Source: Ceratodon purpureus (lineage: Eukaryota; Streptophyta; Bryopsida; Pseudoditrichales; Ditrichaceae). Taken from it: DNA of 64,000 nucleotides. This document shows, piece after piece, positions 46,337 to 55,492 of this stretch (position 1 is the stretch's first letter; each line of letters begins with the position of its first letter). Below the pieces are notes generated by a model. It worked only from the letters and a program-made list of their open reading frames with translations. It was not told the origin of the DNA and ran no database searches. Location of the stretch: NCBI GenBank assembly GCA_014871385.1, contig CM026423.1:16419690-16483689 (forward strand), in the 5' to 3' direction. A program made the position numbers and the translations under genes.

Positions 46337-47509
46337 CTATGTTCCTTGAGTTGTTTGATTATCCATGGTTCCCGGCTTTCCTGGGTTGGAGCGGTATTGG
46401 ACCCAACGGTGGTGTAACTGCGGGCAGTCCCTCCGGCGATGTTCCAGGGAAACACACTCCCAGCAAGCGTCACCTCGGGTTGGCTGGAAGGCATCCACGT
46501 TTACTTCTTCAGGATACATGGCTGCCGTGGCGGGACGAGGACGACGGGTATCGTCATTGCGGGCTGTAGTATTGGCATACCAACAACGGCCTCCGTGTAT
46601 TTTTCCACAACTGGAGCAAGGAGTTAGTGGGGGTCGAGTATCTGTTCGTAAGTTTGGTAACGGTAATAGGGGCGCCTGGGTTCTATTTAGGGCCCCTAAC
46701 TCCCTGCTAATATCGTTTGCTGCGGTTACAATGTCTTGCAGGGTTTTCACTCCTCGGATTACGATACCTTGCTGTATCCAGGGTAACAGCCCTTTCTTGA
46801 ACCATTCGCAGAGATAATCCTCTTCAGGACGCTGACTTAATTTATCCGCGAGCTGTTTGAACCTATCATAAAATTTATCTACCGGTTCATTTTTGTCCTG
46901 AGTAATACTCCCTAGAGCTCGTAGGACCTCTGAATTGGTTTTCAGTTTTCTAAACTTGTGGAGAAAACTGCGTTCCATGTCTTCCCAGGTTGCATGAGAG
47001 TGCTCTGTTTCAAAATCAATGTACCAGTTGATATGATTTCCTTGGAGTGTAGTTCCGAAAATGTTTTGAAGATCTTCGGTATTACTGACCCCATTCGTTC
47101 GTGCGATAACTTTAAATCGCCTGACGTGCCAATCCGGGTCCCCTGATTCATCGAACACCGGGTAGGGAATCTTGGGATACTTGGTGTTTTTACTCATGTC
47201 ACCTTGACTAGGAACTGTGGCAGCCGTGTGATTTTCTCTAGTGAGCGTGGCAGACCTTATAGCTTCTGGCATAGCTTCGGAGGCTTGAGGTGTGGTGTGA
47301 ATGGCCTCATGAGTTCTACTGTCTTGGAGGGTTTGATACTGAGCACTGAGTAACTCTAACTTGGCATTAGTGGCTTCATTCTTGGTTACCAAGTCAGTCA
47401 TTTGTTGTCTCATCCATACTAGGAATTCTTTTGTAGATTCTGGATCTTCTTGGTTGGCGGCTTCTTCCGCTTCATTAATCCGCTCCAAGGGGAGCTTTCG
47501 GGGAGGCAT
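46337..47509 (-). CDS. gag: Retrotransposon gag (capsid/nucleocapsid)
   Basis: A 390-codon ORF starting 72 bp inside the 5' LTR. The middle resembles a retrotransposon gag domain (residues about 110-250, including DWHVRRFKVIA, WEDMERSFLHKF and DKFYDRFKQLADKLSQRPEEDYLCEWF). The C-terminus carries a CX2CX4HX4C zinc knuckle beginning CWECVSLEH (about residues 349-362), with another Cys/His cluster before it. It packages element RNA in virus-like particles. It ends at a TAG, after which the same frame stays open into pol. Confidence 0.9.
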   Translation of the reverse strand: MPPRKLPLERINEAEEAANQEDPESTKEFLVWMRQQMTDLVTKNEATNAKLELLSAQYQTLQDSRTHEAIHTTPQASEAMPEAIRSATLTRENHTAATVPSQGDMSKNTKYPKIPYPVFDESGDPDWHVRRFKVIARTNGVSNTEDLQNIFGTTLQGNHINWYIDFETEHSHATWEDMERSFLHKFRKLKTNSEVLRALGSITQDKNEPVDKFYDRFKQLADKLSQRPEEDYLCEWFKKGLLPWIQQGIVIRGVKTLQDIVTAANDISRELGALNRTQAPLLPLPNLRTDTRPPLTPCSSCGKIHGGRCWYANTTARNDDTRRPRPATAAMYPEEVNVDAFQPTRGDACWECVSLEHRRRDCPQLHHRWVQYRSNPGKPGTMDNQTTQGT

Positions 47510-47560
47510 GGTGACCTTAAAGGAGTTTCTAGGAAGACTTAGCTTGTCCTCAGCATTCCA

Positions 47561-47578
47561 TCCCCAGCATGGTCGCCA
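47561..47578 (-). other. Putative primer-binding site of the retrotransposon
   Basis: On the minus strand the sequence three bases after the 5' LTR reads tggcgaccatgctgggga. It starts with the TGG expected from pairing to a tRNA CCA end. The tRNA was not identified. Confidence 0.7.
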
Positions 47579-47581
47579 AAA

Positions 47582-48254
47582 TGTTAGTCGAGGTTACACC
47601 ATGGAGATGCTAGGAGCCAGGCTAGTGGGAATATCGGGGACTGAGTCACTAACCAGTAGCAAGTGGTTATACGCGTGACCGTGGAGCCATGGTCATAGAG
47701 GTTACGAGTTCCCTAGTCGCGGACCCAGGCAGTTGAGGAAGAGAACAGAAGGCAACCGTGGAGAGCCTCGAGGTTAGGTTCAGGGCAAGGAATCCTTCCG
47801 TTAGCGTGTGAGCGTGTGTGAGTGTGGGTGTCTGTTACTTAATTGTTGCAGACACACCAAGGCAGCCAAGGAATTCTGAGGATTGTGAGAACCCACGAAA
47901 GAACAGAAGCAAAGGAAAGACAAGCTGGTCTATCTAGGGTTGCAAACATACATAGTCAGTATTGTCAAAGAGGGAGACAGTCATAACGAGAAGCAATTAC
48001 AGGGAGCACGGGGATTTCAGCAAGGAATAGTCTTTAGTAAAGGTGGAGCGCCAAGGTCTCCAAGAGCAGCGCTCTGATACAAAACGGCGGCCAAGTGACC
48101 TAGACTCTGATCCGACTCAACTACCAGAAAATGAAGAGTGTCTGTTCCTTTCTAACTACCCTGCTTATACTTTCTATTTTCCTATTTTCTAGCTATGCAC
48201 TGCTAGTTTGCACCGCCTTGGTGCCCCTGACTGCCGAGGTCTGGCCAGGTAACA
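47582..48254 (-). repeat. 5' LTR (relative to the element)
   Basis: 673-bp LTR driving minus-strand transcription. A TATA-like motif reading gtataagcagg on the minus strand lies at about 48161-48171. The primer-binding site follows immediately at its inner edge. Confidence 0.95.
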
Positions 48255-48259
48255 AACAC

Positions 48260-49261
48260 CGACAATCAAGACATTTACAATCAGAACGTTGGAAAATAAA
48301 AAAGGCCCATGTCCGGTCCCAGATCAGTGCAATCTTGGAATATACAAGACGTGAACGGGGGACGCCTCCACAAAACAACCCTAAACCCTACTTCTGATCC
48401 GGAACTGTAATTCGGAAGCAAGATCCTTAACTTGTTGCCGGAACAAGTACATACTCATGTTCTCTTCATAGACAACACAGCTGATTAGTCCAATGTCTAC
48501 TTAGAAAAGGTCGACAAACACATAAGGAACAAAACTTTGGTTCACACAACTCTGAACTGTAATGCTTTTCCTAAACATCTCATCAGCAATCGCATTTGAA
48601 AGAACGGAATAGGAGAGCATTGTTGCACACCTGAGAGTGTCCTCATTCGAGACAACTAATTGAGCCAATCGACAAACAAGTGATTGAAGGCATGGAATAA
48701 TTCGACTATCTTTCAAGAACTATCTACCAGAGCAATACGCTACACATTAATCCACACATCGTCAATCCAATTGGTCCTCCAGCATCCTCATATTCACAAG
48801 CATGTCACTCTTTTGCAGTCTTGGATGTTATTTACGTTGAAGGCAAACACACATTCGGAGAGCCACAATGTTCTTAAATATTATTTAAATGATCAGTAAT
48901 GTAATTTTCATGTCAATTGTTCATCAGAATGTCAAACACCATTGATTCTCACTTAATCAATCCAAGTTCTTTAACCTCACTATGAAGACACATGATAAAA
49001 TGCACACCATACGGACTATTTAATTCAAAGGTCACACAAATGTACGTCCACCTTCCAGTTCCACATTTTTTGCTGACCTGGTCCTCACTTCCAAAATTGG
49101 ACAACCAACATAAATAAAACACGGGAATACAAAAGCCCAAAAATGCCAAGACACTCCAAACACTACCACACCTTCGAAACCTCTCACCAAGTTTTACAAA
49201 CAAGCTTGACAAAAGTACCAACCTCACGGCACAAGCAGGGGTTCATATGTTGTACACAAAC
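48260..49261 (-). other. Intron remainder of the split relic gene
   Basis: With 38624-39055 this makes a 1434-bp intron once the retrotransposon and one target copy are removed. Short open frames here (for example 48501-48716) resemble nothing recognised. Confidence 0.4.
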
Positions 49262-50142
49262 CTGACTGGTCTCCAACCAGTGCCCAACATGGGAAATAAA
49301 TTTGTTGACCCCGATCCTTTCACGGCAAACATCTTTCTTGGATGGACTGACGCACGTTTCTTCCGTCCAAAACGCCACCACCGCATCAATCACGGCTTGC
49401 TGCAGGGCATCGCTTCTCTTCCGCGTCCGCTCATTGCCCACATTTCACCCTGTACACCTGCATTAAGTGAGCTACGCCGAAGTACGCCGCGCCGGAGTGT
49501 TCGCTTATTCATTCCCACACACGTTGCCGCAACCTCCACATAGTCCGCATCCTCCAACGAGATCACTACGGCTTCTAACACATTCCGCGCTACACGATGA
49601 TCTTTCCCTTTTGCGTACTTCAGATTAGACCATGCACTCCCTAAACTATTGCACACAACCCTACACTGTTCGTATTCTCTTCGCTTTAAAACACTCTCCA
49701 GCAACACATGTGTCAACACCGGCGAAGTGAGAAACCTCTCGAGAACAGCTCTCTGGAACTCTACTCCCCTACCCGATGTCAATTCCTCGACCTTCGACTA
49801 AACTACTGGACCTCTCGGCTACCGCTCTCTCATACCCGAGTCAACAGGTGATTTAGCCATTGAGAAGATGATATGGTTTCAAAAAAAACGTATGAAAAAA
49901 AATGCAAACATAAGAAGGAACACAAAATATTAGTTATTATGATTTTTTTCTTGCCAAACTGTACGTTTGAATGCTAAGCTATAGAAACCCAAAATTCAAA
50001 TTATTGTCTAATTTTTTATGATTAATAAAATGTATTGCCTCTGGTGTCGATGATCACCCTCAAATTAAAAACTCCAAATTAATATAAGATAAAATAAAAA
50101 ACGAAGCTGAGAAAGCAAATTAAGATCATGACAAGGATAATT

Positions 50143-50145
<3 letters not shown>

Positions 50146-50188
<43 letters not shown>
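50146..50188. repeat. (TA)n microsatellite
   Basis: About 43 bp of TA dinucleotides abut the left end of the pogo-like MITE, and about 16 bp more abut its right end. This suggests insertion into a TA tract. Confidence 0.95.
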
Positions 50189-50190
<2 letters not shown>

Positions 50191-50653
50191 CAAACCTCGA
50201 TAAGTGTTACCTCGATAAGTGTGAAAACTCTATATGTGTTATGGAAATTTTTGCTCCCTTAAAATTAAGACTAGTAAGTGTTATGTGTTAAGTGTTATGT
50301 AATGTTGTGCTCCTGACTTTGTTAATTTTACCTCAATATGTGATAACTTTCTAAAAAGGGACTTTTGTAAGAACCATAGTTTGAAGAGAGATAACTTTGA
50401 GGTCAAGCAATAGTTTTTAGTTTCTATTTTAGAAACAAATTGATTGGTACATGTATTATTAAGATCATAAAGTAAAAGATCATATATTTTAAGTTCATAA
50501 AGTAAAAGACAAAGTAAAAGATAAGTCCATAAAGTAAAATATAAGTTCATAAAGTATAATATAAGTTCATAAAGTATAAGATAAGTGTTACTATTCCCTA
50601 AGTGTTAACAAAAAGTATGCTTCCAACCGTTAACACTTATCAAGGTTTGACTG
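50189..50653 (+). mobile_element. pogo-like MITE, 465 bp
   Basis: The left end atcaaacctcgataagtgtt and the right end (inverted) cagtcaaaccttgataagtg are terminal inverted repeats. The left copy has lost its first bases. TA lies on both sides. The interior matches 30411-30549 and 31379-31478. There is no transposase ORF. Confidence 0.7.
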
Positions 50654-51383
50654 TATATATATATATATAATTAAACAATAAATAAAAAATAAAAATAAAA
50701 AATGTGCAAAACCGCATAATCTAATGAATTAAATTCTGAAATTCCAAAAAAACATTGAGTTGATTAGAGTTGATATATTAAAAATAAAAAATAATTAAAA
50801 CTCTAGTGCACAAAAGTAAGAATTGAGTTGATGACAAGGACATATCAAAAATAAAAAATAAAAGACGAAAGTGCACAACAACATGAATTAGAGAATGAAA
50901 TTATAAACTCCAAATTTAGAAGGTGGAATACAATAAAGACAAAACTTCGAAAGGAACTTGAGTTGTTGAGAAGGATATATTAAAAAGAAAAGAAAAGAAA
51001 TCTAAAGAGCACAAAATAATGAATTATTGAATGAAATCATAAGCTCCAAATTTAGATGAAATAAGATAAAAGACAAAACTTAGAAAGGAAGTTGAGTTTT
51101 TGACAAGGATATATTAAAAGGAAAATTAAAAAAAATGTAAAGAGCACAACATCATGAATTAATGAAATAATCATTTTAGAAACAAATTGATTGGTACATG
51201 CATTTTTAAGATCATAAAGTAAAAGATAATATATTTTAAGTTCATAAAGTAAAAGATAAGTGTACTTTTAAGTTTAGAAACTTAAGAATATTAGGCTCCC
51301 CAACTTCTAACTTCTCACACAACCATCGTTACCAAAGCCAAGTCGTCCCACTCACTCAGAAGCATGGAAATCAATAATTGACG

Positions 51384-51417
51384 ACTACTCACTACTCACT
51401 ACTCACTACTCACTCAG
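51384..51417. repeat. Heptamer microsatellite upstream of the coatomer gene
   Basis: The unit ctactca is repeated about four and a half times without interruption. Confidence 0.9.
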
Positions 51418-51801
51418 TCAGGGACCGCGTTCACACGGGTCCACGACTATAAGGCCACGACGTCACGCGCGCCCCAAACCCTAGCGAAAGACATTTCTCG
51501 GGCTCTTTTCACCTTCGCTCCCCGTCTCGCAAGCTCCACTCCATCGCCCGATCTGCGTCGCTCGCCAACTACATTTCGCATCCAGGTATGTGCATCGGAC
51601 CCCGTTCCTGCGCGGTTTTAGTGCGTGTAAGTTTTGTTTCGTTTGGTGTAGTGTGGAGCGTTTTGGAGTGAGCTAGATCTGATGCGGGGGTGTGTGTGAG
51701 CAGGTGGTGTTTGATGGATGTTTAGAGAGGGGAGGGTTAGGGTATTGAGGTTGTGTGAGGGTTGAGAGGGAGGGAGAGGGAGGGGAGGAACGGCGGGCGC
51801 G
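51418..51801 (+). promoter_or_regulatory. Promoter and 5' UTR of the coatomer beta gene
   Basis: A GC-rich island in AT-rich DNA. It contains a possible TATA-like ctataag (about 51446-51452), an ACGT-core bZIP-type site gacgtcac at 51459-51466, and a telo-box aaaccctag at 51476-51484, common in promoters of plant housekeeping genes. A likely 5'-UTR intron runs from the donor at 51585 (cag/gtatgt) to an acceptor near 51703. The start codon at 51802 sits in gcgatgg. Confidence 0.5.
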
Positions 51802-54800
51802 ATGGAGAAGACGTGTACCTTGTTGGTGCATTTTGATAAGGGGACGCCGGCGCTGGCGAACGAGATCAAGGAGCAGCTGGAGGGGCATGATGTGGAGCTG
51901 AAGGTGGACGCGATGAAGAAGGCGGTGATGTTGTTGTTGAACGGGGAGACGTTGCCGACGTTGTTCATTACGATAGTGCGGTACGTGTTGCCGTCGGAGG
52001 ATCATACGATACAGAAGCTGTTGCTGTTGTATTTGGAGATCATCGACAAGACGGATGCCAAGGGGAAGATCTTGCCGGAGATGATTCTGATTTGTCAGAA
52101 CCTGCGGAATAACTTGCAGCACCCGAACGAGTATATTCGGGGGGTGACATTGCGGTTTCTTGCGAGGTTGAAGGAAGCGGAGCTTATTGAGCCGTTGATC
52201 CCGTCGATATTGACGAACTTGGAGCATCGTCATGCGTTTGTTAGGCGGAACGCTATCTTGGCGATGACCGCGATCTACAATCTGCCGCAGGGGGAGCATC
52301 TGCTTGTGGATGCGCCGGAGATGATCGAGAAGTTGCTTGTCAGTGAGCAGGATCTGTCGGCTCGTCGCAACGCGTTTTTGATGTTGTATACTTGTGCGCA
52401 AGACCGGGCGGTGAATTATCTCTTGAATCATTTGGAAAACGTGTCTTCCTGGGGCGATATTCTTCAGATGGTAGTGTTGGAGCTTGTGAGGAAGGTGTGC
52501 CGGTCGAACCCGGCCGAGAAAGGCAAATATATCAAGATCGTGATTCTGTTGTTGTCGTCTACATCTGCAGCTGTGATGTACGAGTGCGCAGGCGCTTTGG
52601 TGTCTTTGTCCTCTGCCCCGACTGCTATTAGAGCTGCTGGAAATTGTTATTGCCAGCTGCTGCTTTCACAGAGTGATAACAATGTGAAGCTTATCATTCT
52701 GGACCGCCTCACAGAGCTTAAGGCTGCACACAGAGAAATTATGGTGGATATGGTTATGGATGTTCTTCGTGCTCTTTCAAGTCCTAATCTCGATATTCGG
52801 CGGAAGACACTGGACATTGCTTTAGATCTTATCACGCCACGAAACATTGACGAGGTTGTGATGACTCTCAAGAAAGAAGTCGTGAAGACGCAGAATATGG
52901 AGCTCGAGAAGTCTGGAGAGTACAGGCAAATGCTGGTGCAAGCTATCCATGCCTGTGCTCTGAAGTTCCCAGAAGTTGCTAGCACAGTTGTGCACCTGCT
53001 TATGGACTTCCTTGGAGATTCCAACGTCGCTTCGGCGCTTGATGTGGTGTTCTTTGTGAGGGAGATTACCGAAACAAATCCTAAGCTGAGAGAGTCGATT
53101 ATGTTCAGACTTTTAGACACATTCTACCAGATTAGGTCATCTCGAGTCTGCACGTGCGCGCTGTGGATCATTGGCGAGTACTCAGTATCCTTGCAGGAAA
53201 TTGAGAACGGTATCGCGGTAATCAAGCAGTCTTTGGGAGACATGCCCTTCTTCTCTGCGGCCGAAGAAAGTGATGCGAATGTCGCAGGTGACAACAAAGC
53301 TTCTGGAAACAAGGGTCCTGCGCCAATCAACGTGTCGAGTGCTTCTTCTAAACGCCCTGCCGTCTTAGCAGATGGGACATATGCCACACAGAGTGCCGTG
53401 GCTGAGACCGCAGGTCCTTTGTCTGTGTCTACCGCATCTTCCAACCCTGCTTCAAATTTGAGGGCTATTCTACTAACTGGAGACTTTTTCTTAGGAGCTG
53501 TGGTGTCCGCTACTCTGACCAAACTTGTAATGCGCATGGAAGAGGCTCAGCCGTCTGCCGTAGCCTTGAACAAGACCAAGGCTGAAGTTCTGCTGATTTT
53601 GGTGTCAATGTTAAGACTTGGAGAGTCATCTGTTCTGCCCCACCCCATAGACAAGGACTCGTATGATAGGATCTCTCTTTGCATCAGACTTCTGTCTAGC
53701 CCAGATGATGTGATCCGGACTGTGTGGCTTAAGTACTGCCATGACAGTTTTGTAGTGATGCTCAAGGAAAAACAAGATCGTGAAAATGAGGATTTGAAGG
53801 CCAAGGCCATGGTGTCCTACGCACAGCCAGATGATCTTATTGATTTCTACCACCTCAAAAGCAGAAAGGTATGCATCATATGCCCAATCGCGTTTGAAAT
53901 TTCTAGTCATGAGTGAATCTTGATATGTATTTGAACATAATCCTGTGTTGAATATGTTTAAATACCAAGTTTAGCTCGTCACAGTAATAAGTCTGGTTTG
54001 TGGCTGAGTTTCCTTTTCTTGTTATGTCAGGGTATGAGCCAGCTGGAGCTTGAGGATGAGGTCCAGACGGATCTCAAGCGTGCAACAGGGGAAATGAGCA
54101 AGGATGGCGACACTGATAGGAATCTGAACAGAGTTTTGCAGCTCACCGGTTTCAGTGATCCAGTATATGCAGAAGCATACGTGACAGTCCACCAGTATGA
54201 CATAGTGTTGGATGTGACAGTTGTTAACCGCACTACCGAGACGTTACAGAATCTGTGCTTAGAGTTGGCAACTATGGGAGATCTGAAATTAGTGGAACGC
54301 CCACAAAATTATGCTTTGGCACCTCAAGCAAGCAAGCAGATCAAGGCCAATATCAAAGTGTCCTCAACAGAAACAGGAGTCATCTTTGGAAATATTGTCT
54401 ACGAGACTACCAGTGCGTTGGACCGTAATGTCGTTGTATTGAACGATATCCACATTGACATCATGGATTACATCTCACCAGCATCCTGTGCAGACGTTGT
54501 ATTCAGAAACATGTGGGCTGAATTTGAATGGGAAAACAAGGTAATCTCATGGCGCCCTCCCTCCAACAGTAGCTTATGTTACTACAACTCTTTCAGATAT
54601 ACGTCACAAAAAGTAGCCATGGTGGTTCTGGGAGTTGAAGTTGCATTCTTATGTGAACTTTAGTGCTTTATGATTAGTGTTTCTCATGAAACGTCGGATT
54701 TTCTTCGAGCGTCATTGCATGACTTTTCTAATATCTTGGAACTTTGTGCAAGTTGTCTTAGGTCTCCCTTCGACCTCAGAGCACCGTAATCTGTTGGTCA

Positions 54801-55492
54801 CGACACTGGAACTGAATTGTGGCTCGGTTTTGTTTGTAGGTCGCTGTTAATACTAATATTCAAGATGTGCAAGAATTTCTGGACCATGTCGTCGCTTCAA
54901 CGAATATGAAGTGCCTCACCCCTCCGTAAGTACCGTTTTCCCCAGATATTTTCTTAATTCCGTGAATTGTAAATTGTCATTCAGGCAGTAAAGACATAGA
55001 GCCGTGGGTTGGTTTAGCGGAACCTTACTTGGGATGGTACCAATCTGTTTACTTCTGCAAAGTTGGATTTTTAGATTAATACGTGTTGCTATTACAAATC
55101 CTCTTCAATATCTACAACCTGCATCTGAAATTCTGCCTGCTTTATCTAAGACCTCTCTGCATTTCAGTGAGCACTGTGGTAAGACGATAAAGGCTTTTCT
55201 TGATTGAGTGCCATCTTGCAATCAAATAGTCCATGTCGGGGAAGGTACTCCAGTACTCATTTGGACCTGCTTATTTTTGCTTGTAATGAACAGGTCCGCG
55301 TTGGAAGGGGATTGTGGGTTCCTTGCTGCAAATCTCTATGCTAAGAGCGTGTTTGGAGAAGATGCTTTGGTTAATGTCAGCGTTGAGAAACAACCGGATG
55401 GTAAGTTGGGAGGTTACATTCGAATCAGGAGTAAGACACAGGGTATCGCCCTGAGCCTAGGAGACAAGATTACTTTGAAACAGAAGGGTTAA
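51802..55492 (+). CDS. COPB1: Coatomer subunit beta (beta-COP)
   Basis: Subunit of the COPI coat, which assembles on Golgi membranes with Arf1 and carries cargo back to the ER and within the Golgi. Exons 51802-53868, 54031-54540, 54840-54925 and 55294-55492 give 953 codons, normal for plants. All introns are GT-AG. Residues about 20-540 form the adaptin-like HEAT solenoid ([49 protein letters not shown]). A low-complexity Ala/Ser linker follows (about 490-560), then the beta-COP C-terminal region ([25 protein letters not shown]) and the appendage, ending [12 protein letters not shown]. The first exon is G/C-rich at third positions, in contrast to the dynein gene. No lesions were seen. Confidence 0.97.

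Larger units (their letters stand above)
39056..48254 (-). mobile_element. Ty3/gypsy LTR retrotransposon, 9199 bp, young insertion
   Basis: Two 673-bp direct LTRs (TG...CA) enclose minus-strand gag, protease, reverse transcriptase, RNase H and integrase, in gypsy order, followed by a long extra ORF. The 5-bp target duplication AACAC (39051-39055 and 48255-48259) shows intact insertion borders. The LTRs differ at one position by eye (39721 T versus 48247 A). No chromodomain was recognised after the integrase. Together with the extra ORF this suggests a non-chromovirus, Tat/Athila-like lineage, by inference. It lies in an intron of the surrounding relic gene, in the same orientation. Confidence 0.95.
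37603..49782 (-). pseudogene. Transposase-like gene relic, split by an LTR retrotransposon
   Basis: Minus-strand exon 49262-49782 encodes a Cys/Arg-rich N-terminal part (QCRVVCNSLGSAW, VGMNKRTLRRGV, FWTEETCVSPSKKDVCRERI) and ends ETSQ at a GT donor. The next exon begins at 38623 after tttgcag and reads LDFYSSFKANYASF, LQPFFIRRLRDFNSCCC, VKGECERCGF, then EWRRFEMVEAGKTKAG, LIDYAENYSFK and VWSDGCAPQFKGA near 37635-37668, with a donor at 37604. Lesions are a frame change near 49430, TGA at 38558-38560, shifts near 38210-38260 and 37908, and TGA at 37672-37674. The order matches a repetitive family I recall from bryophytes and other eukaryotes, in which SDGCA-QFK resembles an RNase H-like transposase motif. 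The class is not named with confidence. Confidence 0.55.
50040..51168. repeat. Degenerate ~135-bp minisatellite tract
   Basis: Units sharing ctccaaatt(t)aga, ataagataaaa and gacaaggat-at-t-aaa recur through the tract. They are worn at 50040-50145 and 50690-50880 and well preserved at 50883-51168, which is nearly identical to 31483-31769. A pogo-like MITE has landed inside it. Confidence 0.6.

Noticed and set aside
51673-52431. 252-codon minus-strand Arg/Gln/Leu-rich frame
   Set aside because: Antisense shadow of the GC3-rich first coatomer exon.
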